Below are positions 27,021-38,400 of a DNA stretch of 64,000 nucleotides, piece after piece; position 1 is the stretch's first letter; every line of letters begins with the position of its first letter. The notes below the pieces were generated by a model that was not told the DNA's origin, did not search any database, and saw nothing but the letters and a program-made list of their open reading frames with translations. Source of the DNA: Lithospermum erythrorhizon (Eukaryota > Streptophyta > Magnoliopsida > Boraginales > Boraginaceae); contig JADFUC010000646.1 of assembly GCA_019722365.1 (NCBI GenBank), positions 248,001-312,000 on the forward strand, given 5' to 3'. A program made the translations under genes and the position numbers.

Positions 27021-28555
27021 AGGTGTTGAACCTCGTAACTTTCATGAGGCAATGAAAGATGTGGGATGGCGAGAAGCCATGGGCAAAGAAATTGTTACTC
27101 TTCAGGCTAACGAGACATAGGTGATGGAATCTTGGCCACCAAGGAAGAAGGCACTAGGGTGCAAATGGATTTACAAAATTAAATATCATTCTGATGGAAC
27201 GATTGAGCGTTTGAAAGCTCGTTTAGTAAATTTTGGTAATCATCCACTCGAAGGCATTGATTACAACGAGACTTTTGCTTCAGTTGCTAAGATAGTAGCG
27301 GTCGAACTTTCCGTGATTCTTCTTGGTAGGAAGCCCAGGAGTTCTGCGCATCGGATGGATGTTCATAGCAGCGTTCTTCATGGTGATTTACATGAGGAAT
27401 TTTATATGAAGTTACCTCCGGGTCTTGTTATTGATCATCCAGGTATGGTGTGTCGATTGAAAAAGTCTTTATATGGTTTGCGCGAGGCTCCGAGATCTTG
27501 GTTTGCTAAGTTAGGCTGCTTGCTTTTCTGATTTTCTTCGGACATGCTCGGACTACTCCTGTTGCACGTTGGGTGTCGGACACAAAATGTTCTAGATAAT
27601 ATTAGATGATGCTTATTATCTCGAGTAATGATTCTTGGATTCTTTCTCTTTTAAAAATGATCTACGTGTTTGCTTTCATATGAAGGACTTCGAAGTCCTA
27701 AAATATTTTCATTGAGGTTGGTCGAACTCCAGAAGGTATTTATTTGTGTGTCAATAGTATGCTTGGATATTATTGATGATACGTATGCTGGGAGCCCGAG
27801 CCTTACAGTTCCCGATAGAAACGATACCGTACACTAGCTACGACGAATGGTCCTTTGTTAGGCGATCCCGAGCGTTATGATAAATGCAGTGGGGCGCCTG
27901 TGCATATCTTCACGTTCACGAGACCCGATTTGACATATCTGATCCACGTTTAGCCACAGTTTATACCAAAACTCACCAAATCCGAAACAGCGGGATGCTA
28001 CAATAGCGCGGGTTGTCGGTATTTGAAGGGTTGTCAGGGACAAGGCGCTACTCCTTCGATCCGTTGTCATTTCTTATTAATAGAAGTTGGCGTGATTAAA
28101 GATGAGGTTCTTGTCCTCTGACTAGACGTTCTCTTACAGGTTGGGTCGTGATTCTTGATAGTTACGTGATATATTGGAGAAAGGCCAAAAACAACATCTT
28201 GTCTACCATTTCAAATCTCTGAGCCAGAATACCGTCGATAGCTACTAATGCAATTTGAGTTGAAATGGATCAAGGCATTACTTGATGTACATCATAATAA
28301 GTCCATGACATTGTTTTGTGATAGGCAATTTGCATTATACGTTCTTGCCGATATTTCGTGAATGTCTTAAGCAGCGTTAGCGTTGATTGTCACTTAAAAT
28401 AATAAGGGATGCTATACAAGATGGTCTCATTGCTGCGCCTCGTCTCTCCAGAGGAGCGACTTGCGACATATTTACTAAAGCCTTGGGCAAAATTCTCTAT
28501 TTATATATATTAAGTTAGGGCGTTTGTGATGCAAATGCTCCCGGCTGAGAGAGGG
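27021..28555 (+). pseudogene. Broken copia retrotransposon pol (reverse transcriptase to RNase H)
   Basis: A plus-strand frame recalls the copia reverse-transcriptase region: [18 protein letters not shown], then [13 protein letters not shown], then [16 protein letters not shown]. An in-frame TAG at 27118-27120 replaces the Trp usually found before the domain, and the frame is lost after 27531. Short copia-like pieces continue in shifting frames: HMKDF near 27690, LGDPERY near 27865, RYLKG near 28020, LTGW near 28135 and DIFTKALGK near 28470. The remnant ends in a purine tract at about 28547-28555 before a 3' LTR. Upstream gag, protease and integrase were not found. The copy cannot make a working protein. 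Confidence 0.85.
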
Positions 28556-28738
28556 TATTAAGGGTACGCTATATGTTCATATTATATTAGGAAATATCTG
28601 TTCGTAATATTCCTTACCTTATACGAGACAGAGTCATAGTTGAACTATGTCATAGGTTTATGCTATTTGTATATAAACTGCACCTACTGTAGAAACTAGC
28701 AAGAAAAAACATATATATTGAATTATCAAATTCTAGCA
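28556..28738 (+). mobile_element. 3' LTR remnant of the copia element
   Basis: This directly follows the purine tract GAGAGAGGG, as a copia 3' LTR should. It starts TATTAAGG (the expected TG has decayed to TA) and ends near TTCTAGCA. TGTATATAAACTGC near 28670 is a TATA-like core. It does not resemble the LTR at 15812, so the two come from different families. The right border is a best guess. Confidence 0.5.
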
Positions 28739-29254
28739 ATAAGATAACCGAAAGTACTAATTTAAATTGATTAGGAAAATTATTATATCGAACATTCAAA
28801 CTATAAATGTCTTTGAAATATTAGAAAAAATTATGTTATAAAAACAATGACTAAAATTTATTCAGAAGGTTGAATCCCCTCCAAAATCGAAATGGAGCAT
28901 AAAAATTTCTGTTAGGTCGCAAAGCATGTGGTTCTCATTCAAGGCAAAAACACCTCTGTCAAAAAGCCGATTTATCCGGAAGATTATTACATTTGACAAG
29001 ACTTTCGGGACAGCCTATAATAATGTTTGCGTCACCTGTTAGCTTTATTAACTCGTAAAGAATAAAAACCCATAATTTCAGATGCAACCTATAATTCATT
29101 TTACTAGACTATTTTTCAATTTTTGGACATGAAGCTTAAAAGTAATCTTTTTTATTCCTTCTATTTCTAACAATATAATTACAATTTTTTCCTTTTGAAA
29201 ATTACAATAAAATTAAAAAAAAATTAATTTAAAAGAGTTGAATAAATAAAGTAT

Positions 29255-29755
29255 TACTCTCTCCATCTTAATTTAAATGATCATTTAACAAAAAAATTTA
29301 TTTTAATTATAAGTGATTGTTTTCCTGTTTATTTTGTCTCTTACTATTTTTTTATGGAGTATTAGTTGATAATTTTTCTTAGTGCTTGAAAATGCGTCTA
29401 CGATTAATGATTGTGCCAATAAATTAATTCATACAATCAAAATGAATGTTGTTTTTGGAAATCGAGATATAGTTTTGACAATCAATTATTAATTATTTAT
29501 TATTCTAATAAATATAAAATTTATATAGAGTTTTGAACATCAATTATTCATTATTCTAATAAATATAAAATTTATATAATTAGATTCGTCTTTAAAAGTA
29601 GTTTTATAATATTATTTTCTTATAATTTTTGAAATTATAGTTTAAGAATAATTGATGGTCAAAGCTACATTTCGATTTTTCAAAGACAATCATTTTGAAT
29701 TGGAAATAATATTTTTCTTTTAAACAATCAAATAAATGAAGATGGAACGAATAAT
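29255..29755. repeat. Stowaway-like MITE, about 500 bp
   Basis: The left end TACTCTCTCCATCTTAATTT and the right end, read on the minus strand as TTATTCGTTCCATCTTCATT, form imperfect inverted repeats that continue into TGATCATTTAAC / TGATTGTTTAA. Internally, two near-copies of a TCAATTATTAATTATT / AATATAAAATTTATATA block lie at about 29480-29580. Confidence 0.5.
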
Positions 29756-30503
29756 ATTTATAATATAATTAAAATTTATATTACAACTATAAAACTATTC
29801 ATGGAAAAAGCAAGGTACCTAAAATGTATTGGACGGAGTATTAGAGTAGTAGGGCGTTTAATTTCTTGGGTTCTTGTTCATGTAACAGTAAAGTTGTCAT
29901 AGTTTGTGATCTTTTGGTTGTGGGCAGTGATATATTGGCAATTACCGATAAAAAGAGTGAAAACCTGGTCATTTAAGTTTGTACGGAAAAGCCTGTTAGT
30001 TCTTCTCCACAAATACTAGACGCTATTTACGATAAATACATGCAGTCCCAGTACTGAAGTACAGGTAACTAACAGTAGATGATCTCATTATTTACTGCTG
30101 GTTACTCATTTTTTGCCATTTTCATTTTCTTTATCTTATGGTTAAAAATCATAATTAATCACTTATATTTAGGGATGACAATCTTAATCCAACGTGTATC
30201 CAAAATGATTGTCTCATTTGAATTTTTACGATCGTCAAGACACGGCTTAAAATATAAATAATATTAATTCTACAAGTATAAAAATTATAAAAAATTGATA
30301 TTTCAAAAATATGAGTATAGAAGCGAGGTAACGAATCTTACGTGAATATTATTTAACATCGGTTGTGAGAATTTATGGTCAAAGTTTTGAAGTTTGGCCT
30401 AAAAAGAATGAAGCAGAGACAACCTTTTTTGGGATGGAGGCGAGTATATTAATAAAGAAAATAAATTTGGCGCTTTCAATTTGATATGTTTTTTTTTATC
30501 GAA

Positions 30504-30823
30504 TACTCCCTCCATTTCCGATTTAAGTGATCGTCTGTGAAATTCTCTTTCGTTATAAGTGATCGCTCATTTACTCATCCTGACTTTTCTGCGTTGAAGT
30601 TTGTATCGTCTCATAATATTATTTTCTATTTGTTGAAAATCATTTATCTCTCATGAAAATTATATAATTAATGATTTTTCTTAATAAAATCTTTTAACTA
30701 AGCATCAAATAAATTAAAGACGGAATGTGGGTATTATCTGTCTGAAACAAAATATATTTAAAATTCGAAATTTAAAAGATTATTTATCAAATAAAAGGAC
30801 AACTTTGTGGGATGAAGGGAGTA
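30504..30823. repeat. Stowaway-like MITE
   Basis: The left end TACTCCCTCCATTTCCGATT pairs with the right end, read on the minus strand as TACTCCCTTCATCCCACAAA. About 320 bp, flanked by TA, non-coding. Confidence 0.65.
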
Positions 30824-33342
30824 ATATATCATTGAATTTGTTTTTTAAAAACAATTACACAATAGTTATACTTGTAATTCAATTTCATTGATGTGCTCGA
30901 TTTATGGTCCATTTTAATTCAATAAGGTTAAACAAGGTTCTTTGGTTGATGGTTCTCCTCGGATGTAGTATGAGAGATGTTGACTCTTCCAACGTGTACT
31001 AACTCCGTCTTTGATTAAAGTTGGCGGTGCCATATTTTGTACCGAATTATCTAGATCACTATTGAAGTTGATCTCACCAACTCCGATGATAATAAAGTCA
31101 GAAAGAGCTTTGAAAAGTATAAATGATGTGAGTTGATGATGTATTACCTTAATATAATAGGAATGATTATGTATAAAGAATATCAAAATAATAAGTTCAC
31201 TAGATAGTGACACTTGGTAGCATGAAGCCCCCAACTGTCCTTGTTCTCTGACATTAGGCCTAGCCCAACAACCCTTTTAATGTTTAATTGGGTCCCCAAT
31301 AAGGGGCTCTATGGAGCCATTTCTTGGTTATATCACATATTCACATACCATGAAAGAAGCCATGTTGTTCCCTAATCCACATATCTTAGTCAATTCCTTG
31401 TCTAAGATGGTCTTCCAACTAAGTTTTTTTTTTTTCAAAATCAATTTAATGATGTATTGTTGGTAAAATTTAACAACGATTATAAGTTGTATTGTTTAAA
31501 ATGTTTCAGTGCTTCGTTTTTTTTCTGCCTATTTTTAGTAGTTGAGCCAGCAAATTCTTGATCCTCATAAATAATTAAGATTAGAGGTATACAATCTTCA
31601 TTAGATGTTTTTTTTAATAAAAATTTAATGTATTTTGTTAAATCCAATATGAGGAGAAATATACAATTTATATTATTATTAATATCATAAATGTTATATT
31701 TTTAATCATAAAATATTAATTCTAGTTACAATTATTTTTTATTATTTTAAATATTAAATTATTAATTTATTTATATGTAAGATTAAAAAAGTGTTATACA
31801 AATGTATTGATGTCCTTATAAGTTGTTTTACATTTTCTACAACACTTATAAGTTATTGTTATCGGCATTGTAAAAAAATTAATACGTTATAAGTTATGTT
31901 AGTAAAAAGCCAGTCAAAATAAATTTGACAACTTATAAGTTGCGGGTAACTTATCGTCAAAAATAAGAACTTGTAAAACAGCATACAATAAATGATGAAA
32001 CATAAAAATTTAAACGAGAATAATTAATTTTCTTTTAAACATGAGTGACGTTCGAAGTCTTTATTTAGCCAAAATTTTTGTCAAACATCAATTAGGTATC
32101 GACTATCAACGCTACTTTTTTTTTGTAAGAAGGTTCGAACCAACTCCATAGGTAGCAAGCCGTACTCCGTACAGGAGATGCAAGTATTTTTCTGTTATCA
32201 ATTTGCCATGTGTAATATCTTGATTATATTACACATTTAAAACATGTAAATGAGCTTTCCACTAATCAAAGCCATGCAAAATACACGTTCGATAGTTATT
32301 TTCATACGGATACGTGGATTTTATGTTTTTGAAATAGATCCAACCCTATATAATGATAGATAATAAAATTGATAAAAAGAAAGCTAGCCGCCAAACGGGT
32401 TTTTATCATTTATGCCTTTCCACTTACGTCGGCAAGAATAGACACACATATATTAACACAAGTCCTACTTAACGTCTCAACCTCACCATTACAAAACAAT
32501 AAACTTGTGACTTATGTCTTAATCAGTAGCTTAATTGTCATCTTCATTCATTATCAATTGTCTTGATTCTTCTTAATTTCTTATCGTGGAGGAAGATAGA
32601 AGTAATTGAGGTTGTAAACTCCTAAACAGTAAAATTATCGTGATTTATACTTAGGATAGAAATATTATATGAGTAAAATCGAATCTTATAGCATGTATGT
32701 GATTAATATTTCGAATCCAAATGATATGACCATTAAATTACTAAAATATATGTAATGGGGATAAAAATTTTAGACAATACTATCTTCGTAGCATAAAAAT
32801 TATCTAATTTTAAATTTTGAATTCTAATTTTTATTTATGTTATATAATATGTGGTGAAAAATATTTTAAACTGTAGCATTTTTTATATACGTTAATTACT
32901 CTACCTTCATCAAAAATTAATTAGGAAATTTAAATTATTATCAATTAAAGTACTCAACTTTGACCCTACATTAATTTTATTTAAATATTTGGGCATGCAC
33001 AAAAAAGTTAAAAAACATAGCCACTTGAGACTTTATTCCCATCCACTAACCAATACCAAGTAGTTGGGTGATAAGGACCAAGTATTCAAAGTCAAAATTA
33101 TTAAAGCCAAAATTATGCATAAAGGGCAACACTATACACACACATCAGAATTAATAAAACTTCCTAACTCTTATGCTTATGTAAATGGGGAAATGAAATA
33201 GTCGTTTCTGTTTCATTATCTTTATTAGCGTGTGTATAACAGCTCAGCTCCTTATAGTATTCCTAGTCTCCACTTGCTTCATGTTCAAATTGATCCCTTG
33301 TTATTCATTCATCTCCTACTAAGATTATTTCCCATTCTTCTT
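30824..33342. other. Intergenic region upstream of the pseudokinase gene
   Basis: AT-rich, with no recognisable coding sequence. A 106-aa minus-strand frame at 30914-31234 and a 65-aa plus-strand frame at 32369 match nothing I know. The final few hundred bases should include the promoter of the gene starting at 33343, but no core element is clear. Confidence 0.45.
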
Positions 33343-35454
33343 ATGTGTAAGACCAAAATGTCCGTGAACGCATCTCAACCCACCCCCACCCCTACCCCTA
33401 CCCCTACCACCCCACCCCCACCGACCTCGAAGAGCCACAACCCCACCAGACCAATCAAGCAGCTCCACGTCAGCGGCCTCATCAAGCTACGTACTCTCAA
33501 GCTCCGTAGCTACCACAAGCTCCATCTCAAGCCCCACCTCATTAAGCAGCCTCCGTGATACCCTGCCGGAAAATGCCCACATCTACAGCTTCTCCTATAT
33601 CCGATCAGCCACCAACAACTTCCTTGCTAAACGCTACTCCTCCACCTCATCCTCCCAATCTTGGCGGATTAGCACGAACTTTCAGCACACAGGTTAGGGG
33701 CGGACCTATGTCCAACCCATACTTACAAATAATTTTTTTTTTCGACGATTGAGCCAACACCACTTCATCCTTGAGTTCAATGGATCGAATCTATTCTAGG
33801 GAGTGGATAGTATGATCTACCTTATTTCCGAACTTCACATTGTATCTTATTACTCCCTTCATCCCTCCATCCCAAAAAATATTGTCTCATTTCACTATTT
33901 TTGTCAAATTTTATAAATTTTTGGCCAAATTTTATTAAGCCAAATAAAATATAATATATGCATGTGAGATCTTTGTTACATTTATTTCAATATATGTAGT
34001 TTTGAAAATTAAACTTTTTTATAATTTTACTCGTGTATAGTATTACTCGTGTATAATTAGATATATTTATATTTTTAAGTCGTGTTTTGGATATGTGAAA
34101 GTCGAAATAGAAAAATGCTTTTAGGATGGAGGGGAGTATTTTAATTTATTATTACTCCATGCATTATGGCGTCGTGGTAGTTATAAAGTATAAGGTCGTG
34201 ATGCGTTGTGGACATCGTAGTAGTTATAAAGTGTAAATGCATCGTGGGAGTTATAAAGTAGCGAAGTCGATAATATGACGTCATGATAGTTATAAAAGTA
34301 GAAAATGTAGCCGATGTCGTGATTTATAATGATATAAAGCGAAGGTATAATAATAAGTACGATAAGTAGGTAGAGAATTACCATTTTAGAGAGAAGTAGG
34401 AGTAGAGAAGTAGGAGTTATTAATTATAATGCTAAGCATAAGAATTATTCATGAAATTAATAATCTATTTTATAAGTAAATATTTTTCATTTGGCTCATT
34501 GTTTAATTTGTTTCTTGTTCCGCCCCTGACACAGGCTCGTGGTCGAGAGATGCCATCGTCTTCCAAAGGAAATCTAGAAAACCCATCGACCCCGACGACC
34601 TCAAATCCAAGCTCACAATGCTGTGTCGGAGCCATCAGAAGGAAATCATCAAACTTCTCGGGGCTTCAATTTCCAGCGACTACATTTACCTCGTTTACGA
34701 ATATGTTAAAGGGTCGAACTTGTCCAATTGTTTGCGAAATCCGAAGAGTATTAATTTTACTATTCTTTCGACATGGATGTCGAGAATGCAGATCGCTACT
34801 GATGTAGCTCATGGATTGGAGTATATACATTATCATACTGGATTCAGTGCTAGCATTGTTCACAAACATGTGAAGAGCAGTGGGATTATTGTCACGGAGC
34901 CTGATTTTCATGCAAAGATTTGCAACTTTGGTGCCGCGGAATTGTGTGGGGAGACGGGGGAGGATGGCGGTGGAGAGGGTGGATTGGGGCGGAGGATGAA
35001 GGAGTTTGATGGTGTAAGAGGGTACATGTCCCCGGAATTTCAAGAAACAGGTGATGCAACCCAGAAGTCTGATGTTTACGCTTTCGGGGTTGTACTTTTG
35101 GAGCTTTTAAGTGGGGAGGAGCCTTTGAAGTACAAGTTTGATAAAGCTACTAATAATTATCAGAAGATTTCGATTATAGAAACGGCGAGGGAGGCGGTGG
35201 AAGGCGGCGGAGAGGGTGGTGTGGATGGGAGGTTGAGGAGGTGGGTGGATAGGAGGCTCAAAGACTCGTTTCCGGTGGAGGTTGTGGAGAAATTAACACG
35301 TGTAGCTTTGAGTTGTGTACACGTGGAAGCTTCCGATAGGCCGAATATGAGAAGGATATCGGGTAAAATATCGAAACTTTATTTGGAGTCGAAGATTTGG
35401 TCGGATCGGGTTAATGTTCCAAATGACATTTCAGTGTCATTAGCACCTCGCTAA
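33343..35454 (+). CDS. Receptor-like cytoplasmic pseudokinase (At3g57120-like), frame-disrupted exon 1
   Basis: Two exons: 33343-33692 and 34535-35454. The second is open and encodes most of a protein-kinase fold, from GSWSRDAIVFQRK to a C-terminus ending SLAPR. The whole resembles what I recall of Arabidopsis At3g57120, a LysM-RLK-related cytoplasmic kinase. Catalytic residues are missing: the beta-3 Lys position reads AIVFQ, the HRD motif reads VHKHVKSSG and DFG reads CNFG, so a pseudokinase is expected. SPEF and the DVYAFGVVLLELLSGEEPL segment remain. Exon 1 begins MCKTKMSVNASQ, but the frame that joins exon 2 (TSAASSSYVLSS, then YSFSYIRSATNNF) is shifted by one base. In that frame a TGA lies near 33367 and no ATG follows within exon 1. 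The break falls in or after a C-rich ACCCCT repeat. It is either a real mutation or a sequence error. If real, the first usable ATG is at 34618. Confidence 0.8.
33851..34138. repeat. Stowaway-like MITE nested in the hAT-like element
   Basis: The left end TACTCCCTTCATCCCTCCAT and the right end, read on the minus strand as TACTCCCCTCCATCCTAAAA, lie 288 bp apart. Nesting implies it inserted after the hAT-like element. Confidence 0.65.
34155..34300. repeat. Imperfect short tandem repeats, unit about 30-45 bp
   Basis: AGTTATAAAGT recurs four times (AGTTATAAAAGT in the last copy), each preceded by a variant of CGTGGT, CGTAGT, CGTGGG or CATGAT. The units vary in length and sequence. They lie inside the transposon-derived intron. 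Confidence 0.6.
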
Positions 35455-38400
35455 TTATTTATTTGTAGAATTAGGTACTCACACTAATTGTAAACAAAAT
35501 AGAAGCAGCAAAGGGTGTCTTTTTTGTAATAGGAGATTTGTATTATAGAGATTAGAGAGATTAAGGTACTGGAAAACAGATGCAAACTATTTTACTTGAT
35601 TGATGATCATCTTTTATTACTTTCTAAAAATATGAAACCGTGTACTAGCGGCCTTTGGAATTTCACGGAGGGGGTGAATTGCAAGATGTGTCTCAACTAG
35701 TCAGGGGAGGAGAGATTCATTTAAACCACTTCAATACGAGATTCTGCCACTTACGTAACTCGAACCTACACCGCATTAATAAATGAAGAAATGCATTCGT
35801 GTTGTGTAATAAAATGTTTCCAAAAAGCTCAAGGTAAATATGATGGAAAATGATGTATGAAATCATTTGATTTGAATGCAAAATTAGCTTATTAAAAGAT
35901 GTCAAAAAAAGTCTTTAGCACCGAAAATCATTCTCATAAAATAGTCAACTATATAAAGTAGTCTCTTACAAAGTAGACTTTTGAATATAAAACATTAGTC
36001 CGAGTGGAGGCCTAGGGGATTGGAAAGACCTCCATGAACTTGAACTTATCCCCAAAAGTCTAGGAATTAGATTTTACACCCTTCTTTCGCTTTTTAGTTG
36101 AAATGATTCGGTGTATAATTCAATTGGTTGTTTTACCATTAACTATTGGAAGAGTTAAGTAGCAATTGAATAACAGAATCATCATAAAAATGAATTCTTT
36201 TAAACAGTATACAATCCTTACTTTGATGATACTCTTGTATTCTCTTAATTTGCTAGACAATGTTTAGAAGTACTTCTAATGACAGAGTTGGTTTAAACAT
36301 TGTTTTCTTGGAAGGGATCTAGCACAATAAATTTTCTAATCAACTATTTCAAAAATAAAAAATAGTCACACTTTTCAAGGAAGGGACCTAGAAATAGTAA
36401 AAAAGTATATCGATGAAAAATCAAATTGCCTTCAAAAATAATTTTCAGTTACATGAAAAAATATTTTTACAAAATGATATGTAGTTTTAATTAGTGATAT
36501 TCTGAGTTAGATTCGGTCAGGATATCGGTATTCTCGGGCAGGACCGGTAACTACCGAATATTTCTTTTGGGCCAGGAGCTAGGTCATTAAAAGTAATGGA
36601 TGATGATGGATATCGGTCGGGCCGGGTTTCGGATGAATGGGTCGAAAAATTCGAATCAAAGCGCAAATCGAAAAATACCGAATCGATAATTCGGCAGTAG
36701 TCGAAACTTTTTTATAAAAATAAAAACATCAAATTGACATCAAAAATTGACTTTTTGACATAAATAATTTGAAAATAAAAAACCTCGAAATCACTTGGTA
36801 AATAATTAAGCAAAATCGAGCTTCAAACTTGAGTACAACAAATTATGAAAAGGAATTAATAAAGGATTAATAATTAGATTGATCACGTATGTTCTGCTCG
36901 ATGCTTTTGTAAATGTTTGAATGGTTTCGTTCGATCGCTCAATTTTTCAAACTTGTTATCGGTTACTATACGTCCAAAATTACATTAAGTCAAGTTTTAA
37001 AATCCACTGAAATACCTCGCGTGCTTGTTGACAATTTAAAAGGGCCAATTGTGGCCGATTCGCTTAACAATAAAATTGAAAAAAAATTAAAAAAATGAAA
37101 ATAAAAGCCCTTGTCTTCCCCGTCCGAATCACCCCCCGCGAGCATTGAAGCATGTCTACGAGATTGCTTATATATCGGCATCCTCGAAAAGAGCGATATC
37201 TACGATAGGCTGAGACAAGTAGATGAAATGTGTAAAGAAATAAATTTTTTAGCCATACAATAATCCAAACCTAAAACTTTTAAGAACACCACTCCCGAAC
37301 CGCTTCAGGCTTGTGCTTCAAAATCAATTCCCAACACATGATTATTTGTGCGAGCATCAACTTTCCATATTATAGAAATCAAATGCTATTTTCTTTCTAA
37401 TCTGTTAAGATTTGAAAATAACTTCTCCACGTAAATTGATATGAAAGGCGAGATATATCGGTCATTAGACCGTCAGCATTAGTGAGTGTTAAATTTGTGA
37501 CTTTTAACACATCGCGTCGACTTAAACGAAGTAGTACTTTTCGTTTTTCAACAACGACCTAGCGAGGATGTTATTTAGAATGTCAATTAATTCTCACTTT
37601 TCATCGGCTCATGCATTATCTTATTTTTCTATTTATTTCATATATATAATTATTAAATTTATAATTACTACAATAATTGACATGAAAATTAACTAAATTT
37701 GACCCCAAAAAATTTTTTTGAATTTCAAAAAATCCAAGTATATAAGCGGTATGTAAAAAACTCAAAAAAAAATTGGTGTCCAGAATATGTAAGCATAGCT
37801 TTGAGGGAGGCTATTTATAGATGCAAAAATAAAAAATAATGATATATATATATATATTTATTTTATAATTATTAATACTTGAAAATAATTTAAAATTGTG
37901 GAGGAAAAAAATAAACCTATCATGGCGCCACTTGGCATTGAGCTACAGCCTCTCGGAGTCACAGGCCTCTTAGGCCAGCCAGCGTGGCACAATAGTTCTT
38001 TCAATTTTAAAATTGGGCCACTTACAATTGGGAGTGTCGAAAAAAATTGCGTCGGATCGGAATTTTGATAAGGGGCCATGAGTGTTAAATTTGTGACAGT
38101 GTCGCTTTATTGTGTGAAATGATTCGCTTTTGACCACACTGAATTCGTCCCGGGTGACGTGGATGGTCTTAGATTTAATGTCAATTGAACATGAAAATCT
38201 GTGGGGTTGGGTCTCAAAATTACATAATTGGAGTTAGGTTTCAGAGTAATTTGAGGAAGTAGTGTTTGGTCTCAAAAAAGTCGATTATGTTTGATTTCGG
38301 ATATCAGGGAGCCTTATTTGGAGTTTGCTTTGGTGTTGGAAGTAGGGAAGTTGCTGGTGGTTGTGGGGCGGCGTAAGGAAGACAAGAGATGGGGAAGACA

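Larger units (their letters stand above)
33695..34528. mobile_element. hAT-like non-autonomous element forming the pseudokinase intron
   Basis: The 834-bp insert starts TAGGGGCGGA and ends TCCGCCCCTG, which are inverted repeats of each other apart from the outermost base. It is bracketed by ACACAGGT (33687-33694) and ACACAGGC (34529-34536), an 8-bp target-site duplication with one mismatch. Eight-bp duplications and such GGGGCGGA-type ends are usual for plant hAT elements. Removing the insert and one duplication copy restores CAGCACACAGGCTCGTGG, which reads through as QHTGSW in the frame of exon 2. No transposase is visible. A Stowaway-like MITE and short repeats lie inside it. Confidence 0.8.

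Noticed and set aside
30914..31234. 106-aa minus-strand open frame
   Set aside because: No recognisable domain, biased composition, no neighbouring exons with matching phase.
36913..37181. Open frames on both strands that might be transposase fragments
   Set aside because: No BED finger, DDE or dimerisation motif could be identified; the region is only called decayed repeat.
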